Below the pieces are notes generated by a model. It did not search any database and had not been told where the DNA came from. It worked only from the letters and a program-made list of their open reading frames with translations. A stretch of DNA of 64,000 nt, from the NCBI GenBank assembly GCA_947450675.1, contig CANFWI010000003.1, forward strand, positions 1 through 64,000, given 5' to 3'. Shown here piece by piece: positions 54,486 to 63,460 of this stretch; position 1 is the stretch's first letter, and every line of letters starts with the position of its first letter. The stretch comes from Comamonadaceae bacterium (lineage in GTDB: Bacteria; Pseudomonadota; Gammaproteobacteria; Burkholderiales; Burkholderiaceae_C). A program made the translations under genes and the position numbers.

Positions 54486-55822
54486 CAGGCCAGCTCCTCC
54501 TTGCGGATGCGGGTGATCGGCGCCAGCACCGTCGGCAAACTCTGCATCTGTGCCATGGCCGCGTTCATTTTGGCTTCGACACAGTCGTGCGTGAGGATGA
54601 TCAAATCGGTCTGCGTTGAACCTGCACCGCCCACGTCGTCGGCTTCGCGCTGCAGCATGGCGTCAATGCTGATGCCCGCCTCGGCCAGCAAGCCCGTCAC
54701 GCGGGCCAACACGCCAGCTTGGTCCGCCACCTTCAGGCGCAGGTAATAGCTGGTCACGACTTCGCTCATCGGCAGAATCGGCGCGTCGCTCATGGCGTCT
54801 GGCTGGAAGGCCAGATATGGCACGCGCTGGGCGGCTTCGGCGCCATGCAAACGCGTGATGTCCACCAAGTCAGCGATCACCGCACTGGCCGTCGGCTCAC
54901 TGCCGGCGCCCTTGCCGTAATACAGCGTGGTACCCAGGGCGTCGGCTTGCACCATGACGGCATTCATCGCGCCCTCGACATTGGCAATCAAACGCTTGGC
55001 CGGCACCAAGCTCGGGTGCACACGCAACTCAACGCCATTGGCCACACGTTTGGTGATGCCTAACAGCTTGATGCGGTAGCCGAGCTGTTCGGCGTATTGG
55101 ATGTCTTGTGCGTTGAGCTGGGTGATGCCCTCGACATAGGCTTTGTCAAACTGCACCGGAATGCCGAAAGCGATGGCCGACATGATGGTGACCTTGTGGC
55201 CGGCGTCCACGCCTTCGATGTCAAAGGTCGGGTCGGCTTCGGCGTAGCCGAGTCGCTGCGCATCCTTGAGGGCGACGTCAAAGTCCAAGCCTTTGTCGCG
55301 CATTTCGCTCAAGATGAAATTCGTTGTGCCGTTGATGATGCCGGCGATCCATTCGATGCGATTGGCCGTCAAGCCTTCGCGCAGCGCCTTGATGATCGGG
55401 ATACCGCCAGCGACAGCCGCTTCAAACGCCACCATCACGCCCTTGCGGTGCGCGGCAGCAAAAATCTCCGTGCCATGCACAGCAATCAGCGCCTTGTTGG
55501 CCGTCACCACGTGCTTGCCGGCCACAATCGCTTCCAGCACCAGTTGGCGCGCAATGCCGTAGCCACCGATCAACTCAATAACGATGTCGATTTCAGGGTT
55601 GGCGATGACCGCCCGCGCGTCATTCACCACTTGCACGTTGGGACCGACCACCGCTTGCGCGCGCGCCGTGTCGAGGTCTGCCACCATGGCGATTTCTATA
55701 CTGCGGCCTGCACGCCGCAAAATTTCTTCTTGATTGCGCTGCAACACGTTGAAGACACCACTGCCGACGGTTCCAATGCCCAGAAGGCCCACTTTGATAG
55801 GCGCCAGATTGCTTGATTTCAT
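54485..55822 (-). CDS. hom: Hom, homoserine dehydrogenase
   Basis: It reduces aspartate semialdehyde to homoserine. The Rossmann fold opens with VGLLGIGTVGSGVFNVLQRN, and catalytic-domain segments include VAGGIPIIKALREGLTANRIEWIAGIINGTTNFIL and GYAEADPTFDIEGVDAGHK. A C-terminal ACT domain (YYLRLKVADQAGVLARVTGLLAEAGIS) gives threonine feedback. At 445 aa it is the single-function form without aspartokinase. Middle gene of aminotransferase-hom-thrC. Confidence 0.96.
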   Translation of the reverse strand: MKSSNLAPIKVGLLGIGTVGSGVFNVLQRNQEEILRRAGRSIEIAMVADLDTARAQAVVGPNVQVVNDARAVIANPEIDIVIELIGGYGIARQLVLEAIVAGKHVVTANKALIAVHGTEIFAAAHRKGVMVAFEAAVAGGIPIIKALREGLTANRIEWIAGIINGTTNFILSEMRDKGLDFDVALKDAQRLGYAEADPTFDIEGVDAGHKVTIMSAIAFGIPVQFDKAYVEGITQLNAQDIQYAEQLGYRIKLLGITKRVANGVELRVHPSLVPAKRLIANVEGAMNAVMVQADALGTTLYYGKGAGSEPTASAVIADLVDITRLHGAEAAQRVPYLAFQPDAMSDAPILPMSEVVTSYYLRLKVADQAGVLARVTGLLAEAGISIDAMLQREADDVGGAGSTQTDLIILTHDCVEAKMNAAMAQMQSLPTVLAPITRIRKEELA

Positions 55823-55848
55823 GCTTGATTCAGTAAAGTAAAAGAGAT

Positions 55849-57129
55849 TTAGGCCGCAGCTTTGACAGCCTTCAAAGCCGGCACCGAAAGACTGCGATTC
55901 CGGTAGCCTTCCAAGAATTTAGCGACGCGGCCAATGGCTTCGCGCAGGTCAGCTTCGTGTGGCAAAAAGACGATGCGGAAATGGTCTGGCGATGGCCAAT
56001 TGAAGCCGGTTCCTTGCACCAGCAAGACCTTGGTTTCTTGCAGCATTTCAAAAATAAATTCTTGGTCATTGGCGATCGGGTACATGGCCGGGTCCAGCCG
56101 TGGAAACATGTACAACGCAGCGCTCGGCTTGACGCATGTGACACCCGGAATGGCCGTGATCAACTCATGCGCAATGTCGCGCTGGCGGCGCAAGCGGCCG
56201 CCCTCGCCCACCAAGTCGTTGATGCTTTGGTAACCCCCCAGCGCGGTTTGAATCGCCCACTGGCCCGGCACGTTGGCACACAGCCGCATGCTCGACAGCA
56301 TGTTCAGGCCTTCGATGTAGTCGCGAGCGCGCTTCTTGTCGCCCGACACCACCAACCAGCCCGCGCGGTAACCGCAGGACCGATAACTTTTAGACAGTGA
56401 GTTGAAGGTCAGCGTGAGGATGTCGTCCGACAGGCTGGCAATGGCGGTGTGCGTGCGGCCGTCGTACAGCACTTTGTCATAAACCTCGTCGGCAAAGATC
56501 ACCAAATCGTGCTGACGCGCCAGCGTGATGATCTCGCGCAGCAGTTCATCAGAGTACAGCGCACCGGTCGGGTTGTTCGGGTTGATCACCACGATGCCCT
56601 TGGTATTCGGCGTGATCTTGCGTTTGATGTCGGCCAGATCAGGCATCCAACCGTTGGCCTCGTCGCACAGGTAGTGCACCGGCGTGCCACCCGACAAGCT
56701 CACCGCCGCCGTCCACAGCGGATAGTCGGGGGCCGGCAAGAGCAACTCGTCACCGTCGTTGAGCAGCGCATTGGTGGCCATGACGATCAACTCACTGGCG
56801 CCATTGCCGAGGTAAATATCGTCCAGCGTGACGCCCTTGATGCCCTGCTTCTGCGACTCATGCATGACGGCCTTGCGGGCGCCAAAAATGCCTTTGGAAT
56901 CAGAGTACGCGGCCGAGTTGGGCAGGTTGCGGATCATGTCCTGCTGAATTTCTTCAGGGGCGTCAAAGCCAAACACGGCCAGATTGCCGATATTGAGCTT
57001 GATGATCTTTTGGCCTTCTTCTTCCATTTGCCGCGCCGCCTCCATCACCGGGCCACGAATGTCATAGCAGACGTTCGCCAGCTTGGCTGATTTGGTGATG
57101 GGTTTGGCTTGCTTGGATTGGCTTTGCAT
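55849..57129 (-). CDS. AlaA-like PLP aminotransferase
   Basis: A class I/II aminotransferase of 426 aa, closest to the AlaA (YfbQ) group that makes alanine from pyruvate and glutamate. IRGPVMEAARQMEEEGQKIIKLNIGN, LPAPDYPLWTAAVSLSGG, VVINPNNPTGALYS, FADEVYDK and the PLP Lys in SLSKSYRSCGYRAGW are present. It lies 26 bases upstream of hom and is probably co-transcribed, so a link to aspartate-family amino acids is possible. The alanine assignment is by family. Confidence 0.88.
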   Translation of the reverse strand: MQSQSKQAKPITKSAKLANVCYDIRGPVMEAARQMEEEGQKIIKLNIGNLAVFGFDAPEEIQQDMIRNLPNSAAYSDSKGIFGARKAVMHESQKQGIKGVTLDDIYLGNGASELIVMATNALLNDGDELLLPAPDYPLWTAAVSLSGGTPVHYLCDEANGWMPDLADIKRKITPNTKGIVVINPNNPTGALYSDELLREIITLARQHDLVIFADEVYDKVLYDGRTHTAIASLSDDILTLTFNSLSKSYRSCGYRAGWLVVSGDKKRARDYIEGLNMLSSMRLCANVPGQWAIQTALGGYQSINDLVGEGGRLRRQRDIAHELITAIPGVTCVKPSAALYMFPRLDPAMYPIANDQEFIFEMLQETKVLLVQGTGFNWPSPDHFRIVFLPHEADLREAIGRVAKFLEGYRNRSLSVPALKAVKAAA

Positions 57130-57324
57130 GAAAAATTCTTTCGCTCAAGTCTTGACCTGAGCCTTGTTGGCGGCAATACAAACGTCTGCAACCAACCGAA
57201 TCAAGCCGAATCCATAATTTGACCACATAAAATAACTATTCAAGCGCGGACAAATCGTCAGCATCGCATGCGGAGGATGATCATCGCCACCGCGCAACCC
57301 GCCCTACCAATCTAGAGAAACCCC

Positions 57325-57714
57325 ATGAAACTCCAGCCTGACCGCCTTGACGTCCAGTCCATCCTTGGCTACGGGCCTGGCTGGATCGGTCTGGCCAGAA
57401 ACGGCGTGGCCGAAAAAATTGAGCGCAGCGTCATCATCGGTTCACGCGGTGAGTTGATGGACTGGAATTGCGCCCGATTTGAAGACCTCAGTGCGGCGCA
57501 TTTCGACCAGATGGCAGAGTACCGACCGGAACTGATTCTTTTTGGCAGCGGGACGCGCTTACGCTTTCCAGCACCTGCTTTTTTGCGCAATTTGATGACC
57601 CAGCGCATCGGCATAGAAACCATGGACACCTTGGCCGCTTGCCGAACTTACAACATCTTGGCCGGCGAGGGGCGACATGTCTTGGCAGCGATGCTGATTG
57701 AGCCCGTCAACTGA
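57325..57714 (+). CDS. Mth938-like (DUF498) domain protein
   Basis: A 129-aa protein of the Mth938/NDUFAF3 family; the human relative helps assemble respiratory complex I, while the bacterial role is not known to me. VQSILGYGPGWIGLARNG, LILFGSGTRLRFP and IGIETMDTLAACRTYNILAGEGRHVLAAMLI match the family in order. It starts 195 bases from the divergent aminotransferase; the gap shows no gene. Confidence 0.88.
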   Translation: MKLQPDRLDVQSILGYGPGWIGLARNGVAEKIERSVIIGSRGELMDWNCARFEDLSAAHFDQMAEYRPELILFGSGTRLRFPAPAFLRNLMTQRIGIETMDTLAACRTYNILAGEGRHVLAAMLIEPVN

Positions 57715-57843
57715 CGAGCAGACGGGCAAACACTCTTTCAGAGTAAAATATTGGGTTGCATTAGGCGCAACACTGAGCTTGACAGCCTCTTTTGCAGCTG
57801 AAGGCCAACGGCCAATCACAACTTTTGTCAGGGTCTACGCAGT

Positions 57844-58338
57844 ATGGCAGTCGTCGTTAATAAACTTCTCCCCGAATTTGATGCAGTCGCCACGGGCGGC
57901 CTCAAAGTCTCCAACCAAACCCATTTGGGTAAAGTTGTTGTTCTGTATTTTTACCCCAAGGACAATACCCCGGGCTGCACCACGGAAGCCATGCAGTTTC
58001 GTGACAAGTACAAAGACTTCGTGAAAGCCGGCGCCACGGTTTTCGGTGTGTCCCGCGACAACATGAAGTCTCACGACGAGTTCAAGTCCAAGCTTGAGCT
58101 GCCTTTTGAGCTGATCGCTGACACAGAAGAAAAAATGTGCCACATGTTTGGCGTCGTCAAAAACAAAATCATGTACGGCAAAAAGGTCAAAGGCATTGAG
58201 CGCAGCACTTTTTTGGTTGGCCCTGACGGCCAGCTCAAGGCAGAGTGGCGCGGCCTCAAGGTGCCGGGTCATGTGGAGGACGTCTTGAAAGCCGTCAAAG
58301 AACTGAACAAAGCTGAGAAAGCTGAAAAAGCCGCTTAA
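57844..58338 (+). CDS. bcp: Bcp-type peroxiredoxin
   Basis: A thiol peroxidase reducing H2O2 and organic hydroperoxides. The peroxidatic Cys45 lies in YPKDNTPGCTTEA. The partner Cys found five residues later in E. coli Bcp is absent (the position is Met/Gln), so it is a one-Cys form or uses another Cys (in EKMCHMFG). FGVSRDNMKSHDEFKSKLELPFELIAD and the ERSTFLVGPDGQL segment follow. It ends in a Lys/Glu/Ala tail. Length 164 aa. Confidence 0.93.
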   Translation: MAVVVNKLLPEFDAVATGGLKVSNQTHLGKVVVLYFYPKDNTPGCTTEAMQFRDKYKDFVKAGATVFGVSRDNMKSHDEFKSKLELPFELIADTEEKMCHMFGVVKNKIMYGKKVKGIERSTFLVGPDGQLKAEWRGLKVPGHVEDVLKAVKELNKAEKAEKAA

Positions 58339-58425
58339 TTCGAGCGCACTTCAGGCGCAGGAAACTGTCATTGACGTCGTGCATAATGATTTCATGTTGT
58401 TGACACGCCAACTGCCCTTCACACC

Positions 58426-58457
58426 AAAGCCGCCCCGGTAACGAGGCGGCTTTTTTG
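58426..58457 (+). terminator. Rho-independent terminator after bcp
   Basis: The stem AAGCCGCC / GGCGGCTT around a 10-base loop is followed by a T run. It lies about 90 bases after bcp and just before the PhoH gene. Confidence 0.85.
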
Positions 58458-58482
58458 TTTCCGGAATTCTTAACTTCACTCT

Positions 58483-60168
58483 GTGAGTCACAAGCCCATG
58501 CCCTTGCCACCCGCCCCGACCAAACGTGCCGCCCTGCTTTCAGCCGATGCTTTGAACGCGCCTGCGCGTCCTTCAGCTCGGGCTGGCCGAAAATCAGGGC
58601 CCGCAGAAGCACCCGCTAACCCGCGCCCGCTGGCCGTTGAAAAACAAGAGGTGATCAAAGCCGAGCGTGCCACCGCGCCGCAGGAGAAATCTCGACCCAG
58701 TCCGGTCAAGTCACTGTCGACCCACGCCAAAAAGGAAGCCCCTGCAGTTGCCGCCAAGCCGCGCAAGTCAAAGCCCAGCGGTCCGACAAAACTCTTTGTG
58801 CTCGACACCAATGTGCTGATGCACGACCCGATGTGCCTGTTTCGCTTCGAAGAGCACGACATCTTTTTGCCGATGATTGTTCTGGAAGAGCTAGACGGCC
58901 ACAAAAAAGGCATGAGCGAAGTGGCGCGCAATGCGCGTCAGACCAGCCGCACGCTGGATGCGCTGGCGGGCGCACAGGGCGCAGACATTGCCAAGGGCTT
59001 GAGCTTGGACACCACCGGCCACACAGAAGCGCGTGGCAGCTTGCTGTTCCAGACCCGGCCGCTTGACTACACCTTGCCCATGAGCCTGCCCCAAGGCAAA
59101 GCTGACAACCAGATTCTGGGGGTGGTCGAAGCGCTGCGCAAAGAACAAGCGCCGCGTGAGGTGGTACTGGTGTCGAAAGACATCAACATGCGCGTCAAGG
59201 CACGCGCCTTGGGCCTGCTGACGGACGATTACCAGAACGACAAGACGCTGGAAGACGGTGATCTGCTGTACCCCGGCTCACTGCTGTTGCCGAATGATTT
59301 CTGGACGCACCAGAGCAAGACGCTTGAAAGCTGGCAGCAAGGCAGCCACACCTTCTACCGCATCACCGGCCCGATCGTGCCCAGCCTGATGATCAACCAG
59401 TTTGTCTACTTCGAGGCCCCTGGCGAGCCGCCACTGTATGCGCGCGTGACCGAGATTCGCGCCAAAACGGCGGTGCTGAAGACACTGAAAGATTTCAACC
59501 ATCTGAAAAACGCAGTCTGGGGCGTGACCGCCCGCAACCGAGAGCAAAACTTCGCACTGAATTTGCTGACCGACCCTGAAGTCGATTTCGTCACGCTGGC
59601 CGGTAACGCTGGCACCGGCAAGACTCTGATGGCGCTGGCCAGCGGTTTGATGCAAGTACTTGACGACAGGCGCTACACCGAAATCATCATGACGCGGGCC
59701 ACCGTGTCGGTCGGTGAAGACATCGGTTTTCTGCCGGGTACGGAAGAAGAAAAGATGGGCCCGTGGATGGGTGCGCTGGACGACAACTTGGAGGTTCTTG
59801 GCAAGACAGAAAGTGGCTCTGGCGAATGGGGACGCGCAGCGACCAATGAATTGATCCGCTCGCGCATCAAGGTCAAAAGCATGAACTTCATGCGCGGCCG
59901 CACCTTCCTTAACAAGTACGTGATCATTGACGAAGCGCAGAACTTGACGCCCAAGCAAATGAAGACGCTCATCACGCGGGCCGGGCCGGGCACCAAGATC
60001 ATCTGCATGGGCAATTTGGCCCAGATTGACACGCCTTACTTGACTGAAGGTTCTTCAGGTCTGACGTACGCGGTGGATCGCTTCAAGGGATGGCCGCACG
60101 GTGGTCACATCACCTTGGCACGTGGCGAGCGTTCGCGTTTAGCGGACTTTGCCAGCGAAGTTCTCTAA
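58483..60168 (+). CDS. PIN-PhoH family protein (PhoH2-like)
   Basis: A 561-aa protein joining a PIN RNase domain to a PhoH ATPase. PIN residues begin at about 103 (LFVLDTNVLMHDP, Asp108) with a second acidic site in VLEELDGHKKG. The PhoH part has Walker A GNAGTGKT (374-381) and Walker B IIDEAQNLTPKQMK, plus MGNLAQIDTPYL. Relatives are RNA helicases/nucleases. The first 100 residues are a basic, Ala/Pro/Lys-rich extension without a visible fold. The start is a GTG at 58483; ATG at 58498 is possible. Confidence 0.9.
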   Translation: MSHKPMPLPPAPTKRAALLSADALNAPARPSARAGRKSGPAEAPANPRPLAVEKQEVIKAERATAPQEKSRPSPVKSLSTHAKKEAPAVAAKPRKSKPSGPTKLFVLDTNVLMHDPMCLFRFEEHDIFLPMIVLEELDGHKKGMSEVARNARQTSRTLDALAGAQGADIAKGLSLDTTGHTEARGSLLFQTRPLDYTLPMSLPQGKADNQILGVVEALRKEQAPREVVLVSKDINMRVKARALGLLTDDYQNDKTLEDGDLLYPGSLLLPNDFWTHQSKTLESWQQGSHTFYRITGPIVPSLMINQFVYFEAPGEPPLYARVTEIRAKTAVLKTLKDFNHLKNAVWGVTARNREQNFALNLLTDPEVDFVTLAGNAGTGKTLMALASGLMQVLDDRRYTEIIMTRATVSVGEDIGFLPGTEEEKMGPWMGALDDNLEVLGKTESGSGEWGRAATNELIRSRIKVKSMNFMRGRTFLNKYVIIDEAQNLTPKQMKTLITRAGPGTKIICMGNLAQIDTPYLTEGSSGLTYAVDRFKGWPHGGHITLARGERSRLADFASEVL

Positions 60169-60183
60169 AGCATCTGGCTCAGA

Positions 60184-60222
60184 AAAAACCCGCCGTTGCC
60201 TTGCAGCACGCCGGGTTTTTTT
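60184..60222 (+). terminator. Terminator after phoH
   Basis: AAAACCCG ... CCGGGTTTTTTT forms a short GC stem with T run 15 bases after the stop. Weaker than the others here, and it could serve phaR from the other side only poorly. Confidence 0.6.
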
Positions 60223-60260
60223 ATGCTCTGAACAGCGCCCATCGAGGACGCATCGAGCGC

Positions 60261-60824
60261 TCAGCGCTTGAGTCCAAAGGCGGTCAGCATTTGCTCACTT
60301 TGCTGCTGCATCTGCTCCTGCATTTGTGTGAACAGTGATTTAGATTGTTCAACGTAGGTTCCCATCATGCCCTGCATCATGGGCGACTGGGCTTTCATGA
60401 GTTGAGCCCAAGTCTCAGGTGACATGCCCTTGGATTGCTCGCTCATCTTGACTTGCAAGTCCATGAAGGATTCCACATTTTTCTCAAGATAAGCCCCCAT
60501 AAAACCTTGCATGGCATTGCCGTAAAAACGGATGATGTTGCCCAGCACCGCTTCCGTGAACATCGGCGCGCCACCGGTTTCTTCTTCAAGGATGATTTGC
60601 AGCAAGATGCTCCGTGTCAGGTCGTCATTGCTCTTGGCGTCTCGCACGACAAACACGGCACCACTCATCACCAGTTGGCGAATATCGCTCAGCGTGATGT
60701 AAGTCGAGGTGGTGGTGTCATAAAGTCGCCGGTTCGGGTACTTTTTAATCACGCGAATGGGCACGGCCTTGGCATCAGGACTTTTCTTGGGTTCAGCGCC
60801 GGACGCATCGGTGCTATTTTTCAT
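60261..60824 (-). CDS. phaR: PhaR, polyhydroxyalkanoate synthesis repressor
   Basis: A regulator that binds PHB and DNA and represses phasin genes until polymer forms. The N-terminal PHB/DNA-binding domain reads VIKKYPNRRLYDTTTSTYITLSDIRQLVMSG; the C-terminal PHB accumulation domain has ETGGAPMFTEAVLGNIIRFYGNAMQGFMGAYLE. The final 50 residues are Gln/Met-rich. I start at the ATG at 60824 (187 aa, normal); the ORF stays open to 61025, but those 67 residues look non-coding. phaC, phaA and phaP are not in the window. Confidence 0.92.
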   Translation of the reverse strand: MKNSTDASGAEPKKSPDAKAVPIRVIKKYPNRRLYDTTTSTYITLSDIRQLVMSGAVFVVRDAKSNDDLTRSILLQIILEEETGGAPMFTEAVLGNIIRFYGNAMQGFMGAYLEKNVESFMDLQVKMSEQSKGMSPETWAQLMKAQSPMMQGMMGTYVEQSKSLFTQMQEQMQQQSEQMLTAFGLKR

Positions 60825-61181
60825 TTTTTGCAAAGCTCTGATTCCTTCGAAGACAAGACCGATTGTGCGCGACCTCCGCGGCAACAAGCCATGGATGCAT
60901 TTTAGAAAGCTTGGGGTAGCCCGCAGCCCTTGGTTTACCCTTGAGCCTGGCGGAAGACAACATCGCTGGCTGACAAGCGGTTCAGCGCCAGATCGCCGTC
61001 GAGACTCGCTGAAATACATGCTCATCTATCGGCTCACACCGCACGTTTTGATTCGAACCATACCTTATTTCTTTGAAACTATCAGCTGTGCACCTCTTAA
61101 ATTCCTAATGCCTCATAATTCGACACCCGATCAATCATTAGGCTTCACCGTCGATCACGACAACGCCACCAATGGAGCCCC
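60825..61181. other. Intergenic region between phaR and the Sel1 gene
   Basis: About 357 bases without a convincing gene. It should hold divergent promoters. Part is AT-rich (61060-61130), with a TTGAAA near 61073 and TAAATT near 61097 as weak promoter elements facing the Sel1 gene. No repeat or RNA-like structure stood out. Confidence 0.5.
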
Positions 61182-61988
61182 ATGAATAGTTTTTTGCTGA
61201 GCGCGTTGAGCAAGCTTGGATTTGCATCTAGCGAAACACCAACCGATGATCTCGTTGCGGGGCATGCCGCTTTAGTCCAAAAAGACTTCGCAACAGCGTT
61301 TAAAAAATTCAAGCGCGCAGCCACCCAAGGAAACGCAGCAGCACAAATTGAAGTCGGACATTTTTTCCGCGATGGGCTGGGCATTCGACCCAACCTCGTC
61401 AAAGCAGTGCATTGGTATCGGCTTGCAGCCCTTCAGGGCAATGTGATGGCACAGTTCAATTTGGGCGTTATTCACAACAACGGCGAAGGGAACTTGCAAG
61501 ATTTCACTGAGGCGGTGCACTGGTATCAACTGGCTGCGTTACAAGGACATGCGAACGCCCAGAGCAACCTAGGCCTCATGTACGAAAAAGGCCAAGGCGT
61601 TTTACAAGACTACGCGGAGGCGTTGAACTGGTATCGGCGGGCCTCAGAACAAGGACATCTGGTCGCGCAGTTCAACTCGGGGCTGTTGTACGAAAAAGGC
61701 GAAGGGACCACCCAAAACTTCGCCGAGGCATTGAAATGGTATCGGCTTGCAGCCCTTCAGGGGCATAGCGAGGCGCAAGGCAACCTCGGCGTCATGTATG
61801 CCAAAGGTGAAGGCGTCGACCAAGACTACAAAAGTGCCCATATGTGGTTCAACATTGCCGCCGCCGCCGGTCACAGTGTGGCCACTCAAAACCGGGATGC
61901 GATGACCCAAAATATGAATGCACAACAAATCAGCGAAGCGCAAAAAATGGCGCGAGACTGGCAAGCTGGGCGTATATTGCCCGGATGA
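61182..61988 (+). CDS. Sel1-repeat protein
   Basis: Six to seven Sel1-like (TPR-type) repeats of 36 residues fill about residues 30-240, each ending in the A.WYRLAALQGHA.AQ.NLG..Y..GEG pattern. Such solenoids act as protein-binding scaffolds. No signal peptide is visible, so it is likely cytoplasmic. Some repeats are nearly identical in DNA (TGGTATCGGCTTGCAGCCCT at about 61411 and 61737), pointing to recent internal duplication. The start follows GGAG. Its stop overlaps the next gene's ATG (ATGA). Confidence 0.88.
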   Translation: MNSFLLSALSKLGFASSETPTDDLVAGHAALVQKDFATAFKKFKRAATQGNAAAQIEVGHFFRDGLGIRPNLVKAVHWYRLAALQGNVMAQFNLGVIHNNGEGNLQDFTEAVHWYQLAALQGHANAQSNLGLMYEKGQGVLQDYAEALNWYRRASEQGHLVAQFNSGLLYEKGEGTTQNFAEALKWYRLAALQGHSEAQGNLGVMYAKGEGVDQDYKSAHMWFNIAAAAGHSVATQNRDAMTQNMNAQQISEAQKMARDWQAGRILPG

Positions 61989-63460
61989 GTTATCAACCGC
62001 ACCACCATCATCGATCTGACTTGGTCAGAATTGCCACACAGGCCATGATCGATCGGGGGTTGGCGCCAGAGTTTTCGGCTCACGCGCTGGGGCAACTGGC
62101 CGACATCACAGGGCCCGGACACGACGACAGCCCCGACATTCTTGATTTGACTGACCTGCTGTGGTGCTCCATCGACAACGATGATTCGATGGACCTCGAC
62201 CAGTTGACGGTTTGCGAGTCATTGGCGCACGGTGCGCTGCGCGTTCAGGTGGCGATTGCCGACGTTGATGCGTTGGTCGAGCTCGGCTCTCCGATTGATT
62301 CCCACGCACGCTTGAACACAACCACGGTCTACACCTCGGCGCGGATTTTCCCCATGCTGCCGGAGCGGCTTTCAACCGATCTGACCTCGCTGAATCCACA
62401 ACAAAACCGGCTGGCGCTGGTAACCGACATGGTGTTTGACGCTGACGGCGTGTTGACCCAATCAAGCTTGTACCGGGCATGGGTGCGCAACCAGGCCAAG
62501 CTGGCTTACGACGCAGTGTCAGCCTGGATTGAAGGCAGCGGTGCATTGCCAACAGCGGCTGCGGCGGTACCGGGGATGGCCGTACAACTGCAGTTACAGG
62601 ACGGCATGGCTCAGCGCCTGCGGACTTTGCGCCATGCGCAAGGCTCATTGGAATTTGAAAGCTCCCAACCGCGGGCGGTTTTTGAGGGCTCGCGGGTGGT
62701 CGACTTGCAGCAGCAGGTGCAAAACCGGGCGCGCCAATTGATCGAGGAATTCATGATCGCCACCAACGGCTGCACGGCGCGCTACTTGAGCAGCCGGGGC
62801 CGAGATTCACTGCGGCGGGTGGTGCGCACGCCTGAGCGCTGGCAGCGCATCGTGACGGTCGCGCACGACCGCGGTCACACCCTGCCGGCCGAACCAGATG
62901 CCAAAGCGCTGTCGGATTTTCTGGCGGCACAGCACCGCAAAGACCCTTTGCACTTTCAAGACTTGTCGCTGATCATCGTGAAGCTGCTGGGTTCGGGCGA
63001 ATACACGGTGGAGTCTCCGCAGATGGAACCGGTCGGGCATTTTGGTCTGGCGGTACGCGACTACACACACTCGACCGCACCGAATCGGCGCTACCCAGAC
63101 CTGATCACCGCCCGGCTATTGAAAGCAACACTCAAGGGCGAGCCGTCGCCCTACTCCCAAGCCGAGCTCGGGCTGCTGGCCCAACACTGCACAGTGCAAG
63201 AAGACGCCGCGCAAAAGGTCGAACGACAAATGCGCAAGTCTGACGCTGCGATGGTGCTGGAGTCGCGCATCGGTCAGCGCTTTGAAGCCTTGGTGACCGG
63301 CAGCACGCCCAGCGGCGTGTGGGTGCGTATTTTTTCGCCGCCCGCAGAAGGAAAGTTGGTCGCTGGACAAGAAGGCTTGAACGTTGGCGACGCCTTGCGG
63401 GTCAAGCTGACGGGTACGAACGTAGAGCGCGGTTTTATCGATTTTGTGCGGGTGGGCTGA
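61985..63460 (+). CDS. RNB-domain exoribonuclease (RNase II family)
   Basis: A 491-aa 3'-5' exoribonuclease. The catalytic RNB domain has LLWCSIDNDDSMDLDQL with the metal-binding Asp cluster, and SDAAM and DYTHSTAPNRRYPDL segments. A C-terminal S1-like stretch (VTGSTPSGVWVRIFSPPAEGKL) follows. The N-terminal cold-shock domains of RNase II/R are absent, which makes it the short form. The start is the ATG at 61985, overlapping the Sel1 stop; the ORF-track start lies in the Sel1 gene. Confidence 0.88.
   Translation: MSYQPHHHHRSDLVRIATQAMIDRGLAPEFSAHALGQLADITGPGHDDSPDILDLTDLLWCSIDNDDSMDLDQLTVCESLAHGALRVQVAIADVDALVELGSPIDSHARLNTTTVYTSARIFPMLPERLSTDLTSLNPQQNRLALVTDMVFDADGVLTQSSLYRAWVRNQAKLAYDAVSAWIEGSGALPTAAAAVPGMAVQLQLQDGMAQRLRTLRHAQGSLEFESSQPRAVFEGSRVVDLQQQVQNRARQLIEEFMIATNGCTARYLSSRGRDSLRRVVRTPERWQRIVTVAHDRGHTLPAEPDAKALSDFLAAQHRKDPLHFQDLSLIIVKLLGSGEYTVESPQMEPVGHFGLAVRDYTHSTAPNRRYPDLITARLLKATLKGEPSPYSQAELGLLAQHCTVQEDAAQKVERQMRKSDAAMVLESRIGQRFEALVTGSTPSGVWVRIFSPPAEGKLVAGQEGLNVGDALRVKLTGTNVERGFIDFVRVG

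Noticed and set aside
60825-61025. N-terminal extension of phaR (67 residues)
   Set aside because: PhaR proteins begin close to the chosen ATG. The extension is rich in Arg, Cys and Ser and reads like non-coding sequence.
61400-61800. Short repeats in the Sel1 gene as a CRISPR-like array
   Set aside because: The repeats are in frame, about 108 bases apart and encode Sel1 units; there are no unrelated spacers.
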